Below, piece by piece: positions 50,379 through 58,777 of a stretch of DNA of 64,000 nt. A model generated the notes under the pieces. It worked only from the letters and a program-made list of their open reading frames with translations. It was not told where the DNA came from and ran no database searches. Positions within the stretch are counted from its first letter, which is position 1. Each line of letters starts with the position of its first letter. The DNA comes from an uncultured bacterium (GTDB taxonomy: Bacteria > Verrucomicrobiota > Lentisphaeria > Victivallales > UBA1829), in NCBI GenBank assembly GCA_900548385.1, contig URKJ01000006.1, positions 72,837-136,836 of the forward strand. Reading direction: 5' to 3'. The translations under genes were made by a program, and so were the position numbers.

Positions 50379-51752
50379 ATGGAAGATAAAATCACACAGG
50401 TGCGAAGCCACATTCTCGGCATGCTGGAGCGCGGAGAGCTGAATGCCGGCGGCAAACTGCCCGGCGCGCGGGAACTGCTTCCGGAATCCGGGATCGCCCT
50501 GCCCGTCGTGCAGAATGCAATCGAATCTCTCGTCCGGGAAGGAATTCTGGAAACCATTCCCCGCCGCGGAACATTCGTTCAGCAGCACTGGAACAGCCGG
50601 GTTCTTCAGCAGAATCTGACCGTCTACCGGAAAGGACTGCACTGGCTCCCGGATCTGCAGCAGCTGGTCCGCCGGGAACTTCCCGAAGTATGGGTCAGCG
50701 ATTCTTTCACCGGCGGAACATTCGAAATCCTTACGACGCATTACGTTCAGGCGCATCACGACCGTTTTCTTGACCTGACCGGGCTGTTCAACCGCTGCTT
50801 TCCCGATCAAAGCGACTTTTTCACCGGACCGTTTGAAGCGTTCCGCGTCGGCTCCCGTCTGGTCGGCATCCCGATCATCTTTTCTCCGCGCGTGATCTTC
50901 TACAATCCGGCGCTTTTCGACCGCGCAGGGTGTGCGCGCCCGCGGACGGGATGGAGCTATGCGGAATTTCTGGATTGCGTCCGCCGTCTCCGCCGGATTC
51001 TTCCGCCGCAGAACGTGTTTCTGTGGGAACCGCAGCCGCAGGGATGGATCAACTTTGTCCAACGGGCGGGCGGATGCCTGATCGACTCCCGGGGCAATGT
51101 CAGGATTGACAGTCCGGAGACCCGGCGCGGCCTGAAACTGTTCCGCGACCTGCGGCACGAGATGGGGCTTTCCGTCTACTCCGGTTATCAGGATAACTTC
51201 GTTCCGGATTTTCTCGCCGGAAACGCCGCCATGCTGCTGGCGCCGCGGGAATTCCGGAGCAGTCTCACCGCCGCCGGATTCGACGGTTGGGAAACCGTGT
51301 CCCTGCCGGAATTCGAGGGCGGAGTCGATGTGAATGTGCAGGCGGCGGATGCGTTCTGTGTCCGCCGGAACTGCGTCAATATGGAATTGGCGGAACGGCT
51401 GCTGAAACTTCTGCTTTCCCCGGAACACCTGAACGGTCTTGCCCGTTGGAATTACGGACTTCCGATCCGCAAATCCATCGTCGGCAACACGATCAGCTAC
51501 ACCGAACCGCGCGATGTGCTGTTCCTGAGCGAAATCCCTAAAATGCAGGTCCATTACAATCTGAATTCCGCCGAAATCTACGCTCTTGTCTGCAAAGGAA
51601 TCGCCAACCTGATGACCGGAGAGGATGACATCAACGCCGGAACCGCCGAACTGGCGGCCATGGTCCGGGTTTGTCAGAAAATACAAAAACAGACCGCTCT
51701 GTTTCAAGGGCGGCATCAATCAACCTCATTTCAACTGGGAGATGTATCATGA
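50379..51752 (+). CDS. GntR winged-helix regulator fused to a type 2 periplasmic-binding-protein fold
   Basis: This 457-residue protein has no signal peptide or TM segment, so it should be cytosolic. Residues 1-70 form a GntR winged helix-turn-helix (VRSHILGMLERGELNAGGKLPGARELLPE in part, AIESLVREGILETIPRRGTFV). Residues about 85-440 look like an ABC sugar-binding protein (SBP family 1): GIPIIFSPRVIFYNPALFDRAG, WSYAEFLDCVRRL, FVQRAGGCLIDSRGN and FLAGNAAMLLAPREF. Usual GntR or LacI sugar sensors use other effector domains, including the type 1 binding fold; a type 2 fold here is uncommon. Its stop overlaps the start of a pseudopilin gene (ATGA). It probably senses a sugar and controls itself plus that gene. 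Confidence 0.85.
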   Translation: MEDKITQVRSHILGMLERGELNAGGKLPGARELLPESGIALPVVQNAIESLVREGILETIPRRGTFVQQHWNSRVLQQNLTVYRKGLHWLPDLQQLVRRELPEVWVSDSFTGGTFEILTTHYVQAHHDRFLDLTGLFNRCFPDQSDFFTGPFEAFRVGSRLVGIPIIFSPRVIFYNPALFDRAGCARPRTGWSYAEFLDCVRRLRRILPPQNVFLWEPQPQGWINFVQRAGGCLIDSRGNVRIDSPETRRGLKLFRDLRHEMGLSVYSGYQDNFVPDFLAGNAAMLLAPREFRSSLTAAGFDGWETVSLPEFEGGVDVNVQAADAFCVRRNCVNMELAERLLKLLLSPEHLNGLARWNYGLPIRKSIVGNTISYTEPRDVLFLSEIPKMQVHYNLNSAEIYALVCKGIANLMTGEDDINAGTAELAAMVRVCQKIQKQTALFQGRHQSTSFQLGDVS

Positions 51753-52525
51753 AAAGAACGCCGTTCACCATCGTAGAGCTCCTCGTCGTCATCTCAGTCA
51801 TTGCAATCCTTGCCGCTCTTCTGCTTCCGGCATTGAACAAAGCAATGGAACGGGGACGCGCCACTCTCTGCACGGGGAATCTGAAACAGATCGGACTGGC
51901 TGAACTCTCCTATGCCAACGACTTTGACGACTGGACGGTCCGTGGACGCCCCCTGACGCTGAACGGCACCAGCACCGGGGCGGAATCGTTCATCCACACG
52001 ATCGCCGATCTGAAATATGCCGGCAACGTGAATATCCGGAACAAAAACACGATTTTCGTCTGTCCCAACGACAAACGCCCGGAGTACAATTCCGGCGACA
52101 CATTCACGCCGAGGATGAGCTACGGCACCAACACCTGCGTCACTCAGGGGCTGTGGGCAAAAGTCGCCGATGACGCACGGGGAACGTATGCGCGGGACCG
52201 TCACCGCCGGTTCGGTGAACTGGGCAAAACACTCAAAGGTCCCTCCCGTACGGTTCTGGTCACCGACTGCTTCGGTTATGAGAGCGGAGGCGTCAAAAAA
52301 TATTTCATTCTCCGCAGCGGCGGTTCTCCGTCCACAGACTTCAACGCATGGTTCTCGGACACCCCTCCCGCCTCCATCAGCCTGCGGCACGGCGGCAACC
52401 AGGCGGTGACCCTTTTCTGCGACGGACGCGCCAAAGCCGTTAAAGGGCCGATGATGAACGACGTGACTTCCGGAACCTATGTCCAGTGGCTGAACCCGGA
52501 CACCGCCGACGGAATGAACCGCTGA
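51749..52525 (+). CDS. Solitary pseudopilin-like protein, coupled to the GntR-fusion gene
   Basis: This 258-residue protein begins MKRTPFTIVELLVVIS and continues with a hydrophobic prepilin helix ending LLPALNKA. A prepilin peptidase would cut before the Phe; Glu at +5 is present. The C-terminus has SLRHGGNQAVTLFCDGRAK, a variant of the H-X9-DG motif with ten residues between His and Asp-Gly. Translation should be coupled to the regulator gene through a 4-nt overlap, and GGGAG lies about 8-10 nt before its ATG. It is the second such orphan pseudopilin in the window, again not next to type II secretion genes. Confidence 0.9.
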   Translation: MKRTPFTIVELLVVISVIAILAALLLPALNKAMERGRATLCTGNLKQIGLAELSYANDFDDWTVRGRPLTLNGTSTGAESFIHTIADLKYAGNVNIRNKNTIFVCPNDKRPEYNSGDTFTPRMSYGTNTCVTQGLWAKVADDARGTYARDRHRRFGELGKTLKGPSRTVLVTDCFGYESGGVKKYFILRSGGSPSTDFNAWFSDTPPASISLRHGGNQAVTLFCDGRAKAVKGPMMNDVTSGTYVQWLNPDTADGMNR

Positions 52526-52605
52526 TCCGGCAGGCGGAATTGCACAAAGAGTTCTGAAGACGGAAAAAATCGGAACGCTCTTCCGCAACTTTCCGTTCCG
52601 TCTCC

Positions 52606-52633
52606 TTGATTTTTGGATTTCTGCTGTTATATT
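52606..52633 (+). promoter_or_regulatory. Probable promoter of the Tad/Flp-type operon
   Basis: TTGATT (52606-52611), a 16-nt spacer, then TATATT (52628-52633), 48 nt before the cpaB start. The region between the pseudopilin stop and this box holds only short imperfect hairpins. Confidence 0.55.
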
Positions 52634-52681
52634 CCTTACTCATATTGATAAATCGTTTATAAACAGCTCAAGGAATCGGCG

Positions 52682-53476
52682 ATGAAACAGAAACTTTTAC
52701 TCTTGGCGGCGGTCTTTTTCGGCGTAATGGCATTCATGCTCACATTCCAGCAGATCAATCAGGAGAAGCGGAAAATTCAGGCTGCGACAACGGAAGTCGC
52801 CGTGCTTCAGCTGGTCAAAGACGTCGCGGAAAACGAACCCGTCACCGAAGACGCCGTGCGCGGAGCAAAGATCAAAATGTACGCCTCACAGCTTTCCGCC
52901 AGCCGTCATATTCCGTACAGTCAGAAAAACCTCATTATCAACCGTAAGGCGCAACTCTCCATCCAGCGCGGGAAAATCCTGCAGTGGAACGATTTGCAGA
53001 ACGCCGTTTCCGGGGGAAAAGAGGGGCTGACACGCCTGATCCAGCCCGGCTACCGCGCGGTCTCCATCGCAGTCGATCAGACAGCCTCCGTTTCCGGACT
53101 CGTTCAGCCGAACAATTATGTGGACCTGATCGGAACTTTCAAATTTCCCGACATGCGCGGCGACTCCACGCTCGACACCATCACCCTCACCATTCTCCAG
53201 AAAGTCCGCGTGATCGCCACGGGAACCGACTACGGCGTGCAGGACGGGCGGCGCGTCGCGCGCGGATATTCCACGGTCACTCTGGAACTTTCCCCGAAAG
53301 AAGTGGAAATGATCATTTTCGCCTCGCAGAAAGGACGCATCCAGATGAGTCTGCGCAATTACGAAGACGCCGCGGTCGCCTCCGATCTTCAGAGCGTCAA
53401 CTGGAAATACCTTCAGCAGAACGTCAACAAATACATGCAGGAGCGGGAACAGAACAATACACGCCTGAGGTACTGA
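52682..53476 (+). CDS. cpaB: Flp pilus assembly protein CpaB/RcpC
   Basis: This 264-residue protein has one N-terminal membrane segment (LLLLAAVFFGVMAFMLTF) and a periplasmic part. A SAF-like domain (residues about 40-105, VLQLVKDVAENEPVTEDAVRGAKI in part) is followed by the RcpC beta region: YRAVSIAVDQTASVSGLVQPNNYVDLIG, then VTLELSPKEVEMIIFASQKGRI in part. CpaB/RcpC links the outer-membrane secretin to the inner-membrane Tad machine. It heads the operon, after AAGGA, and cpaF begins 3 nt downstream. Confidence 0.9.
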   Translation: MKQKLLLLAAVFFGVMAFMLTFQQINQEKRKIQAATTEVAVLQLVKDVAENEPVTEDAVRGAKIKMYASQLSASRHIPYSQKNLIINRKAQLSIQRGKILQWNDLQNAVSGGKEGLTRLIQPGYRAVSIAVDQTASVSGLVQPNNYVDLIGTFKFPDMRGDSTLDTITLTILQKVRVIATGTDYGVQDGRRVARGYSTVTLELSPKEVEMIIFASQKGRIQMSLRNYEDAAVASDLQSVNWKYLQQNVNKYMQEREQNNTRLRY

Positions 53477-53479
53477 CCC

Positions 53480-55204
53480 ATGTATGAGATCCTGATCAAA
53501 ATTCCCGGAAAGGAAGAAGTCAAAGCGCGGCTGGTCCCCGGCACCTACCGGGTCGGCTCCAGTCCGGCAAGTCACCTGACGCTTCAGGCGGCGGGAATCC
53601 TCCCGCGGCACTGTCAGCTGACCGCCACGGAGAACGATCTGAAAATCACCGATCTCGGCGGCGGAATCGAAGTCGACGGCGAAACGTTCCGGGAAGAGAC
53701 CGTTCATCTGCGTCCCGGAAGCCGCATCCGCCTCGGCGAAGCGGAGATCGTCGCGCTCGGAACGGAAGAAGAACAGAAGGAAAAACCGGCGGCAAACCCG
53801 TTCGCGGACATCCCGAAACAATCGCCCCCCTCGCCGCCGCAAACGCGGACGGATCAGCCTTCCGAACCGGAAACGCCGATCTTCCGGGTTTCCGGCATCC
53901 CGCTGGAAGCGCGGCCGCTCGTGCAGGAGATCAAACGGCTCTCCCATATCGAACTGCTGAAACGGCTGAATCTGAAACGGATGGTCCTTTCCGGTGCGGC
54001 ACAGGAAGACCTTGAAAAGAAAGCACGGGAAACAATTCATGAGATCATCTCCGAACTGACGGTCGAGCTTCCGAAAGGCGTGACAGCCGACAAGATCGAA
54101 CGCGAGTTGGTCCACGAAGCAATCGGACTCGGTCCGCTGGAAGACCTGATCGCCATGCCGGCGGTCACGGAAATCATGGTCAACGGACCGGACAGCGTTT
54201 ATGTGGAAACCAAAGGCGTCCTGCACAAAACCGATATGGCGTTTGCCGACAATCATCAGGTGATCGCGGCGATTGAGCGTATCGTCGCCCCTCTCGGACG
54301 CCGGATCGACGAAAGTTCGCCGATGGTCGACGCCCGTCTGAAAGACGGTTCCCGTGTCAACGCGATCATTCCGCCGCTCTCGCTCGTCGGCCCGACCATC
54401 ACGATCCGGAAATTTTCCAAAAATCCTCTGCAAATCGACGACCTTGTCCGTTTCGGCTCCATTTCGTATGAAATGGCGGATTTTCTGAACATCTGCGTCA
54501 AGCTCCGCAAGAACATCATCATTTCCGGCGGAACGGGTTCCGGAAAAACGACTCTGCTCAACATCCTGAGCTCATTCCTGCCTTATACCGAACGCATCGT
54601 CACCATTGAGGACGCGGCGGAGCTTCAGTTGCGGCAGGATCATGTGGTGCGTCTCGAATCGCGTCCGGCAAACATTGAGGGAAAAGGCGAAGTCAGCATC
54701 CGCGACCTCGTCCGCAACTCCCTGCGTATGCGCCCCGACCGTATCGTCATCGGCGAGTGCCGCGGCGGCGAAGCGCTCGACATGCTTCAGGCGATGAACA
54801 CCGGCCACGACGGCTCGCTCACCACAATCCACGCGAACACGCCGCGCGACGCACTCTCCCGTCTGGAAACTCTGGTGCTGATGGCGGGATTCGACCTGCC
54901 ACTGCGCGCAATCCGGGAACAGATCGCTTCCGCCATCGCGATCATCGTTCAGATCAACCGCGAAAAAGACGGCACTCGAAAAGTCACCAACATTTCCGAG
55001 ATCACCCGCATGGAAGGCGACATCATCACGATGCAGGACCTCTTCTATTATCATCAGGACGGCTGGGGTGCGGACGGCAAAATGACCGGACGCCATGTGC
55101 CGTCCGGCAATCTGCCCTCGTTCATGGAAGATATCAGGCGCGCCGGGCTCAAGCTGGATACCGGTATCTTCTCGCGCGGAATGCTGAAAGGAGAAGAACG
55201 CTGA
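53480..55204 (+). CDS. cpaF: CpaF/TadA secretion ATPase with N-terminal FHA-like domain
   Basis: This 574-residue protein starts with an FHA-like fold (residues 1-95: TYRVGSSPASHLTL, ILPRHCQLT, IKDLGGGIEVDG-type turn seen as ITDLGGGIEVDG). A Pro-rich linker follows, and then the CpaF ATPase, with EIMVNGPDSVYVE in the N-terminal domain, Walker A GGTGSGKTT (about 350-358) and RIVIGECRGGEALDMLQAMNTGHDG with the Walker B Glu. It powers the type IVc (Tad) pilus or a secretion machine. Usual CpaF proteins lack the FHA part. Its stop shares a base with tadB. Confidence 0.93.
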   Translation: MYEILIKIPGKEEVKARLVPGTYRVGSSPASHLTLQAAGILPRHCQLTATENDLKITDLGGGIEVDGETFREETVHLRPGSRIRLGEAEIVALGTEEEQKEKPAANPFADIPKQSPPSPPQTRTDQPSEPETPIFRVSGIPLEARPLVQEIKRLSHIELLKRLNLKRMVLSGAAQEDLEKKARETIHEIISELTVELPKGVTADKIERELVHEAIGLGPLEDLIAMPAVTEIMVNGPDSVYVETKGVLHKTDMAFADNHQVIAAIERIVAPLGRRIDESSPMVDARLKDGSRVNAIIPPLSLVGPTITIRKFSKNPLQIDDLVRFGSISYEMADFLNICVKLRKNIIISGGTGSGKTTLLNILSSFLPYTERIVTIEDAAELQLRQDHVVRLESRPANIEGKGEVSIRDLVRNSLRMRPDRIVIGECRGGEALDMLQAMNTGHDGSLTTIHANTPRDALSRLETLVLMAGFDLPLRAIREQIASAIAIIVQINREKDGTRKVTNISEITRMEGDIITMQDLFYYHQDGWGADGKMTGRHVPSGNLPSFMEDIRRAGLKLDTGIFSRGMLKGEER

Positions 55205-56097
55205 TGGAACTGTTCACCAACCTCACCCTGATCGCCTGTCTCTGTTCCGCGCTTGCCGTCACCTGCGCAACCGTCGTCATCGTCGATTTCGTCACGGACG
55301 CCTCCAGACGCTACAAGGACCGTTACATTCAGGAAACCTCCGTTCAGTACGACGACATTCTTCTCCAGATGCCGCCGGGCAGGATTTTCGATCTGAGCCT
55401 TGCGTTCGCCGCTCTCGGAGGCTTCCTGGCAATCGGAATCGTCACACTCTTTTCCGGCACGCCGTCTCTGCCGAAACTGCTCTTCTTCGGTCCGCTCGGA
55501 CTCGCAGCGGCGTTTCCGCTTCCCCGGCTCTACCTGCGTTACCTGAAAAATCAGCGTCTGCTGAAATTCAACGAACAGCTGGAAGACGCCCTGCTCTCCA
55601 TCAGCGGCTCCCTGAAAGCGGGATTCAGTCTCCCGCAGGCTCTGGACGAGATCGCGCGCGCCAACCGTCACCCGATCTCGTTTGAATTCAACCTGCTGAC
55701 TCAGGAGCTGCGCCTCGGCGTAAACTTTGAAGAAGCGTTTACTAAAATGTCGAAGCGGGTCGGCTCCAAAGATTTTGAACTTGTAAGCATCGCGGTCATC
55801 ACCGCCCGGCAGACGGGCGGCGAACTGACGAACGTACTGGAACGTCTTGCCTATGTAATCCGCGAACGTCTCCGCATCACCCGCAAGGTGGCGGCGTTGA
55901 CCGCCCAGGGCCGGCTGCAGGCGATCATCATCGGCGCAATGCCGTTTCTCCTGCTTGCGGCAATGGCGTATATCGCCCCCGACATGGTCAATGCGTTCCT
56001 GAATTCCCCGCTGGGGCTCGTGGTACTGTTCATCGCCATCGGGCTGGTCGTGACCGGATTTCTGATCATCCGTAAAATCACAACCATCGACATCTGA
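55204..56097 (+). CDS. tadB: Tad inner-membrane platform protein TadB
   Basis: This 297-residue protein overlaps cpaF by one base (TGATG). A TM segment at the N-terminus and a second near residues 55-100 precede the T2SSF-type domain (FNEQLEDALLSISGSLKAGFSLPQALDEIARA in parts, TQELRLGVNFEEAFTKMSKRVG, TARQTGGELTNVLERLAYVIRERLRI in parts). Two further TM segments end the chain. It is one half of the inner-membrane platform on which CpaF works. A second platform gene, tadC, follows 16 nt later. Confidence 0.9.
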   Translation: MELFTNLTLIACLCSALAVTCATVVIVDFVTDASRRYKDRYIQETSVQYDDILLQMPPGRIFDLSLAFAALGGFLAIGIVTLFSGTPSLPKLLFFGPLGLAAAFPLPRLYLRYLKNQRLLKFNEQLEDALLSISGSLKAGFSLPQALDEIARANRHPISFEFNLLTQELRLGVNFEEAFTKMSKRVGSKDFELVSIAVITARQTGGELTNVLERLAYVIRERLRITRKVAALTAQGRLQAIIIGAMPFLLLAAMAYIAPDMVNAFLNSPLGLVVLFIAIGLVVTGFLIIRKITTIDI

Positions 56098-56113
56098 GGA
56101 GAAACGCGGAATC

Positions 56114-57001
56114 ATGGACACCATTCTGACATTTGCGGCGGCGGTCTGTGCGGGAATCTCCTGCGCGGCGATCCTCTATCTGCTGGTCGGCACGCTCTCA
56201 TCCATTGAAATCGACAAGGAGGGCGGCGAACAGCCTGCCGACCTCAGCAAACGGCTGCCGGTCCTGATCAAAATTGTCATGCCGTTCACCGGAAACGTCC
56301 TGCCGCTGCTCCGTTTTCCCGTCTTTCAGGACGCGGAACGCAAAACCGCCGATCAGCTGATGATGGCGGGATACGATCAGACGATTACCGCCGACCGTTT
56401 CCTTGCCGCCAAACTGCTGCTCGGCATCCTCGGCTTGATCCTGATGATTCTGATCGCCGCGGCGGGGAAACCGGTCTACGGACTCGTGCTTCTCGGAATG
56501 CTTTATATTTATCCGAACGCATGGTTGCGGAACATGGTGAACCGGCGGCATTTTTCGATCATGCGCGCCCTGCCGAATCTGCTTGACCTGCTGACGCTCT
56601 CCGTTGAAGCCGGAAAAGATTTTCTTTCCGCTCTCAAAGACATTCTCGCAAAGCGTCCGATGGATGCGCTCGGGGAAGAGTTCCTGCGCGCGCTTCAGGA
56701 GATACAGCTCGGCAAAAAGCGCCAGACCGCTCTCCGGGATATGGCGGCACGCACCAGACAGCCGGAACTGACCGCCGTTCTGAACTCCATCGTTCAGGCG
56801 GATGAACTGGGAATCAGTATCGGCGGACTGCTCCGCATTCAGAGCGACCAGCTCCGCAACAAACGGTTCTCGCTCGCGGAAAAACTCGCCGGGGAAGCTC
56901 CGGTAAAACTGCTGATGCCGGTGGTGCTGTTCATCTTCCCCGCGGTGTTTCTGCTTCTGCTCGGTCCCGTGATCCTTCAAGCGATGAAAGCGATGAGGTG
57001 A
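56114..57001 (+). CDS. tadC: Tad inner-membrane platform protein TadC
   Basis: This 295-residue protein has an N-terminal TM segment (VCAGISCAAILYLLVGTL), a pair of TM segments around residues 100-135, a T2SSF domain (FSIMRALPNLLDLLTLSVEAGKDFLSALKDI in parts, LRALQEIQLGKKRQTALRDMAARTRQPEL in parts) and a C-terminal TM segment. It is the partner of TadB in the platform. A prepilin peptidase, a pilin and a secretin are missing from the operon, so they must be encoded elsewhere if this machine is complete. Confidence 0.9.
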   Translation: MDTILTFAAAVCAGISCAAILYLLVGTLSSIEIDKEGGEQPADLSKRLPVLIKIVMPFTGNVLPLLRFPVFQDAERKTADQLMMAGYDQTITADRFLAAKLLLGILGLILMILIAAAGKPVYGLVLLGMLYIYPNAWLRNMVNRRHFSIMRALPNLLDLLTLSVEAGKDFLSALKDILAKRPMDALGEEFLRALQEIQLGKKRQTALRDMAARTRQPELTAVLNSIVQADELGISIGGLLRIQSDQLRNKRFSLAEKLAGEAPVKLLMPVVLFIFPAVFLLLLGPVILQAMKAMR

Positions 57002-57005
57002 TCCG

Positions 57006-57434
57006 ATGATCCTGCACAACGTCACCCGGAAAACGATCCTTGCCAAAGAGCCGTGCCGCGCCCGGACTCTGACCGCACGGATGCGCGGCATGATCGGCAG
57101 GCGCTTTTCGGAACGGTGCGACGCCATGATCTTTGAGCACTGCAGCGCCGTTCATTCCCTGTTCATGACGCAGAAGCTGGATCTGCTGTTCATCTCCGGA
57201 GAAAACCGGATCGTTCATCTCCGGGAAGCATTTCCCCCGTGGCGTTTCTGCGAAAGCTGCCGGAAAGCGGCTCTTGTGATCGAACTTCCGGAAGGCACGA
57301 TCCGGCGGACGGGAACCGCTGTCGGCGATTATATTGATTTGGACACGGAACTGATTCAAGACCTGAAAACCTCGTTCTTCCGGATCACCGCTCCCGCCCC
57401 CGCAACGACAACTCTATATGGAGATAAAAAATAA
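57006..57434 (+). CDS. DUF192 family protein
   Basis: This 142-residue protein lies 4 nt after tadC. It shows the DUF192 pattern: ARMRGMIGRRFSERCDAMIFE near residues 24-44, HSLFMTQKLDLLFIS in the core, and VIELPEGTIRRTGTAVGDYI at the end. The small beta-barrel domain is of unknown role; members are often secreted or found next to pilus and secretion genes. No signal peptide is visible. It ends one base into the start of the FHA protein gene. Confidence 0.85.
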   Translation: MILHNVTRKTILAKEPCRARTLTARMRGMIGRRFSERCDAMIFEHCSAVHSLFMTQKLDLLFISGENRIVHLREAFPPWRFCESCRKAALVIELPEGTIRRTGTAVGDYIDLDTELIQDLKTSFFRITAPAPATTTLYGDKK

Positions 57435-58771
57435 TGAAACTCTTTTTCCTGAACGGTCCCCGGAAAGGGGAAAACATTGCGCTGACACCGCCGGGAATTT
57501 CCATCGGACGGGAAGAGGACAACGACGTCCAGCTCCTGATCCCCGGAGTCTCCCGTTATCATGCAAAACTCACTTTCGACGGAACCTCCTGGAAACTCCG
57601 GGATCTCGGCAGCACCAACGGCACCAAAGTGAACGGCACTCCGATTTCCGGCGAATCCATGCTGAACGAGGGGGATACGCTCGGAATCGGCGATCAGGTT
57701 CTGATATTCGGCACCAGACCCCCCAAACGGGAACGGAAAGCGGTCCCGGCGGCAGCGGAACCGGAAAAAAATCCGGTCCATATCCCCGCCCCCGGCAAGA
57801 TCTCGGCGGAAACCCTGTTCGGTTCCCGGAACAAAAAAGAAAGCAAAAACGGAAACGGACCGGAAAAACAGCGTAAATTCAAACTGCTCTACCCGGTTCT
57901 CGTCTTCGCGCTCGCGGTCATTGTTCTTGCGGTATTCGTCAAACTGAACATGGTCGAACCGAAACAAACGGCTTCCGCAGACATTCCGCAGGCAAAACCG
58001 GATTTCGTACTCCACTATGAACGTCTCCGGGTGGAACCCGCAAACATCTTCCGTTTTTCCCTGACCGTGGAGAACGGCAAGGCGGAATTCTCCCTTGACG
58101 ACCTTAAATACGGACGTCATTTTCAAAAGACATTCAAGACCGTTCCGCAACGGGCGCAGAACGATCTGCGGGACTCCATTCTTGACACGGAATTCATGAC
58201 CCTGAAACAGGAACCGCTGAACGACCTCGTTTCCGGCAAAGTGGATGAAACCCGCAAGCTGACCGTGATCCTGAACAACAGACAGAACTCGATCACGGTC
58301 CGCAACAACTTCGCCAAAAGTTCATTTGAAGCCATTGAACGCGCCATCGAAAAATTCTCCGACGACAACGGTTTGAGTTCCGTTTCCATGAACGTCGAAG
58401 AGATGAAAGAATACGCCATTCAGACTTTCCGCAAAGCGGAGGACCTCTACCGCTCCTATCAGGCGAAACCGGAAAATCTGCGGGAGGCGATCACCCGTTA
58501 CAAGCTCGCGATGGAATATCTCGAACAGTTTTCTCCGAAACCGGCGGAATGGGATCTCGCCCGCAAGCATCTGGCGGATGCGGAACTGCGGTTTGAAAAA
58601 CTCCGCAAAGATCTTGATTTCAACATCCAGCAATACTACCGCCTCAAAGACTACGCCCGTGCCTCGGCGGAATGCCAGAAAGCGATGGATCTGCTCGGTC
58701 CGGACAGCAAGGCTTACATCAAACTGAAATCCATCAAGCTGGAAATGGACAAACAACTGAGAAGGAAGTAA
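57434..58771 (+). CDS. FHA-domain membrane protein in the Tad operon
   Basis: This 445-residue protein begins with a clear forkhead-associated domain (residues about 1-95): ISIGREEDNDVQL, VSRYHAKLTF and RDLGSTNGTKVNG, the phosphothreonine-binding strands. A Lys/Pro-rich linker is followed by a TM segment (LLYPVLVFALAVIVLAVFV, about 155-175) and then a long extracytoplasmic part with two regions: a beta-rich one (FVLHYERLRVEP) and a TPR-like helical one near the end (AIQTFRKAEDLYRSYQAKPENLREAI in parts). It could couple cytosolic phosphorylation to the pilus machine. A second FHA-like fold sits on CpaF. Confidence 0.85.
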   Translation: MKLFFLNGPRKGENIALTPPGISIGREEDNDVQLLIPGVSRYHAKLTFDGTSWKLRDLGSTNGTKVNGTPISGESMLNEGDTLGIGDQVLIFGTRPPKRERKAVPAAAEPEKNPVHIPAPGKISAETLFGSRNKKESKNGNGPEKQRKFKLLYPVLVFALAVIVLAVFVKLNMVEPKQTASADIPQAKPDFVLHYERLRVEPANIFRFSLTVENGKAEFSLDDLKYGRHFQKTFKTVPQRAQNDLRDSILDTEFMTLKQEPLNDLVSGKVDETRKLTVILNNRQNSITVRNNFAKSSFEAIERAIEKFSDDNGLSSVSMNVEEMKEYAIQTFRKAEDLYRSYQAKPENLREAITRYKLAMEYLEQFSPKPAEWDLARKHLADAELRFEKLRKDLDFNIQQYYRLKDYARASAECQKAMDLLGPDSKAYIKLKSIKLEMDKQLRRK

Positions 58772-58777
58772 TCCATC

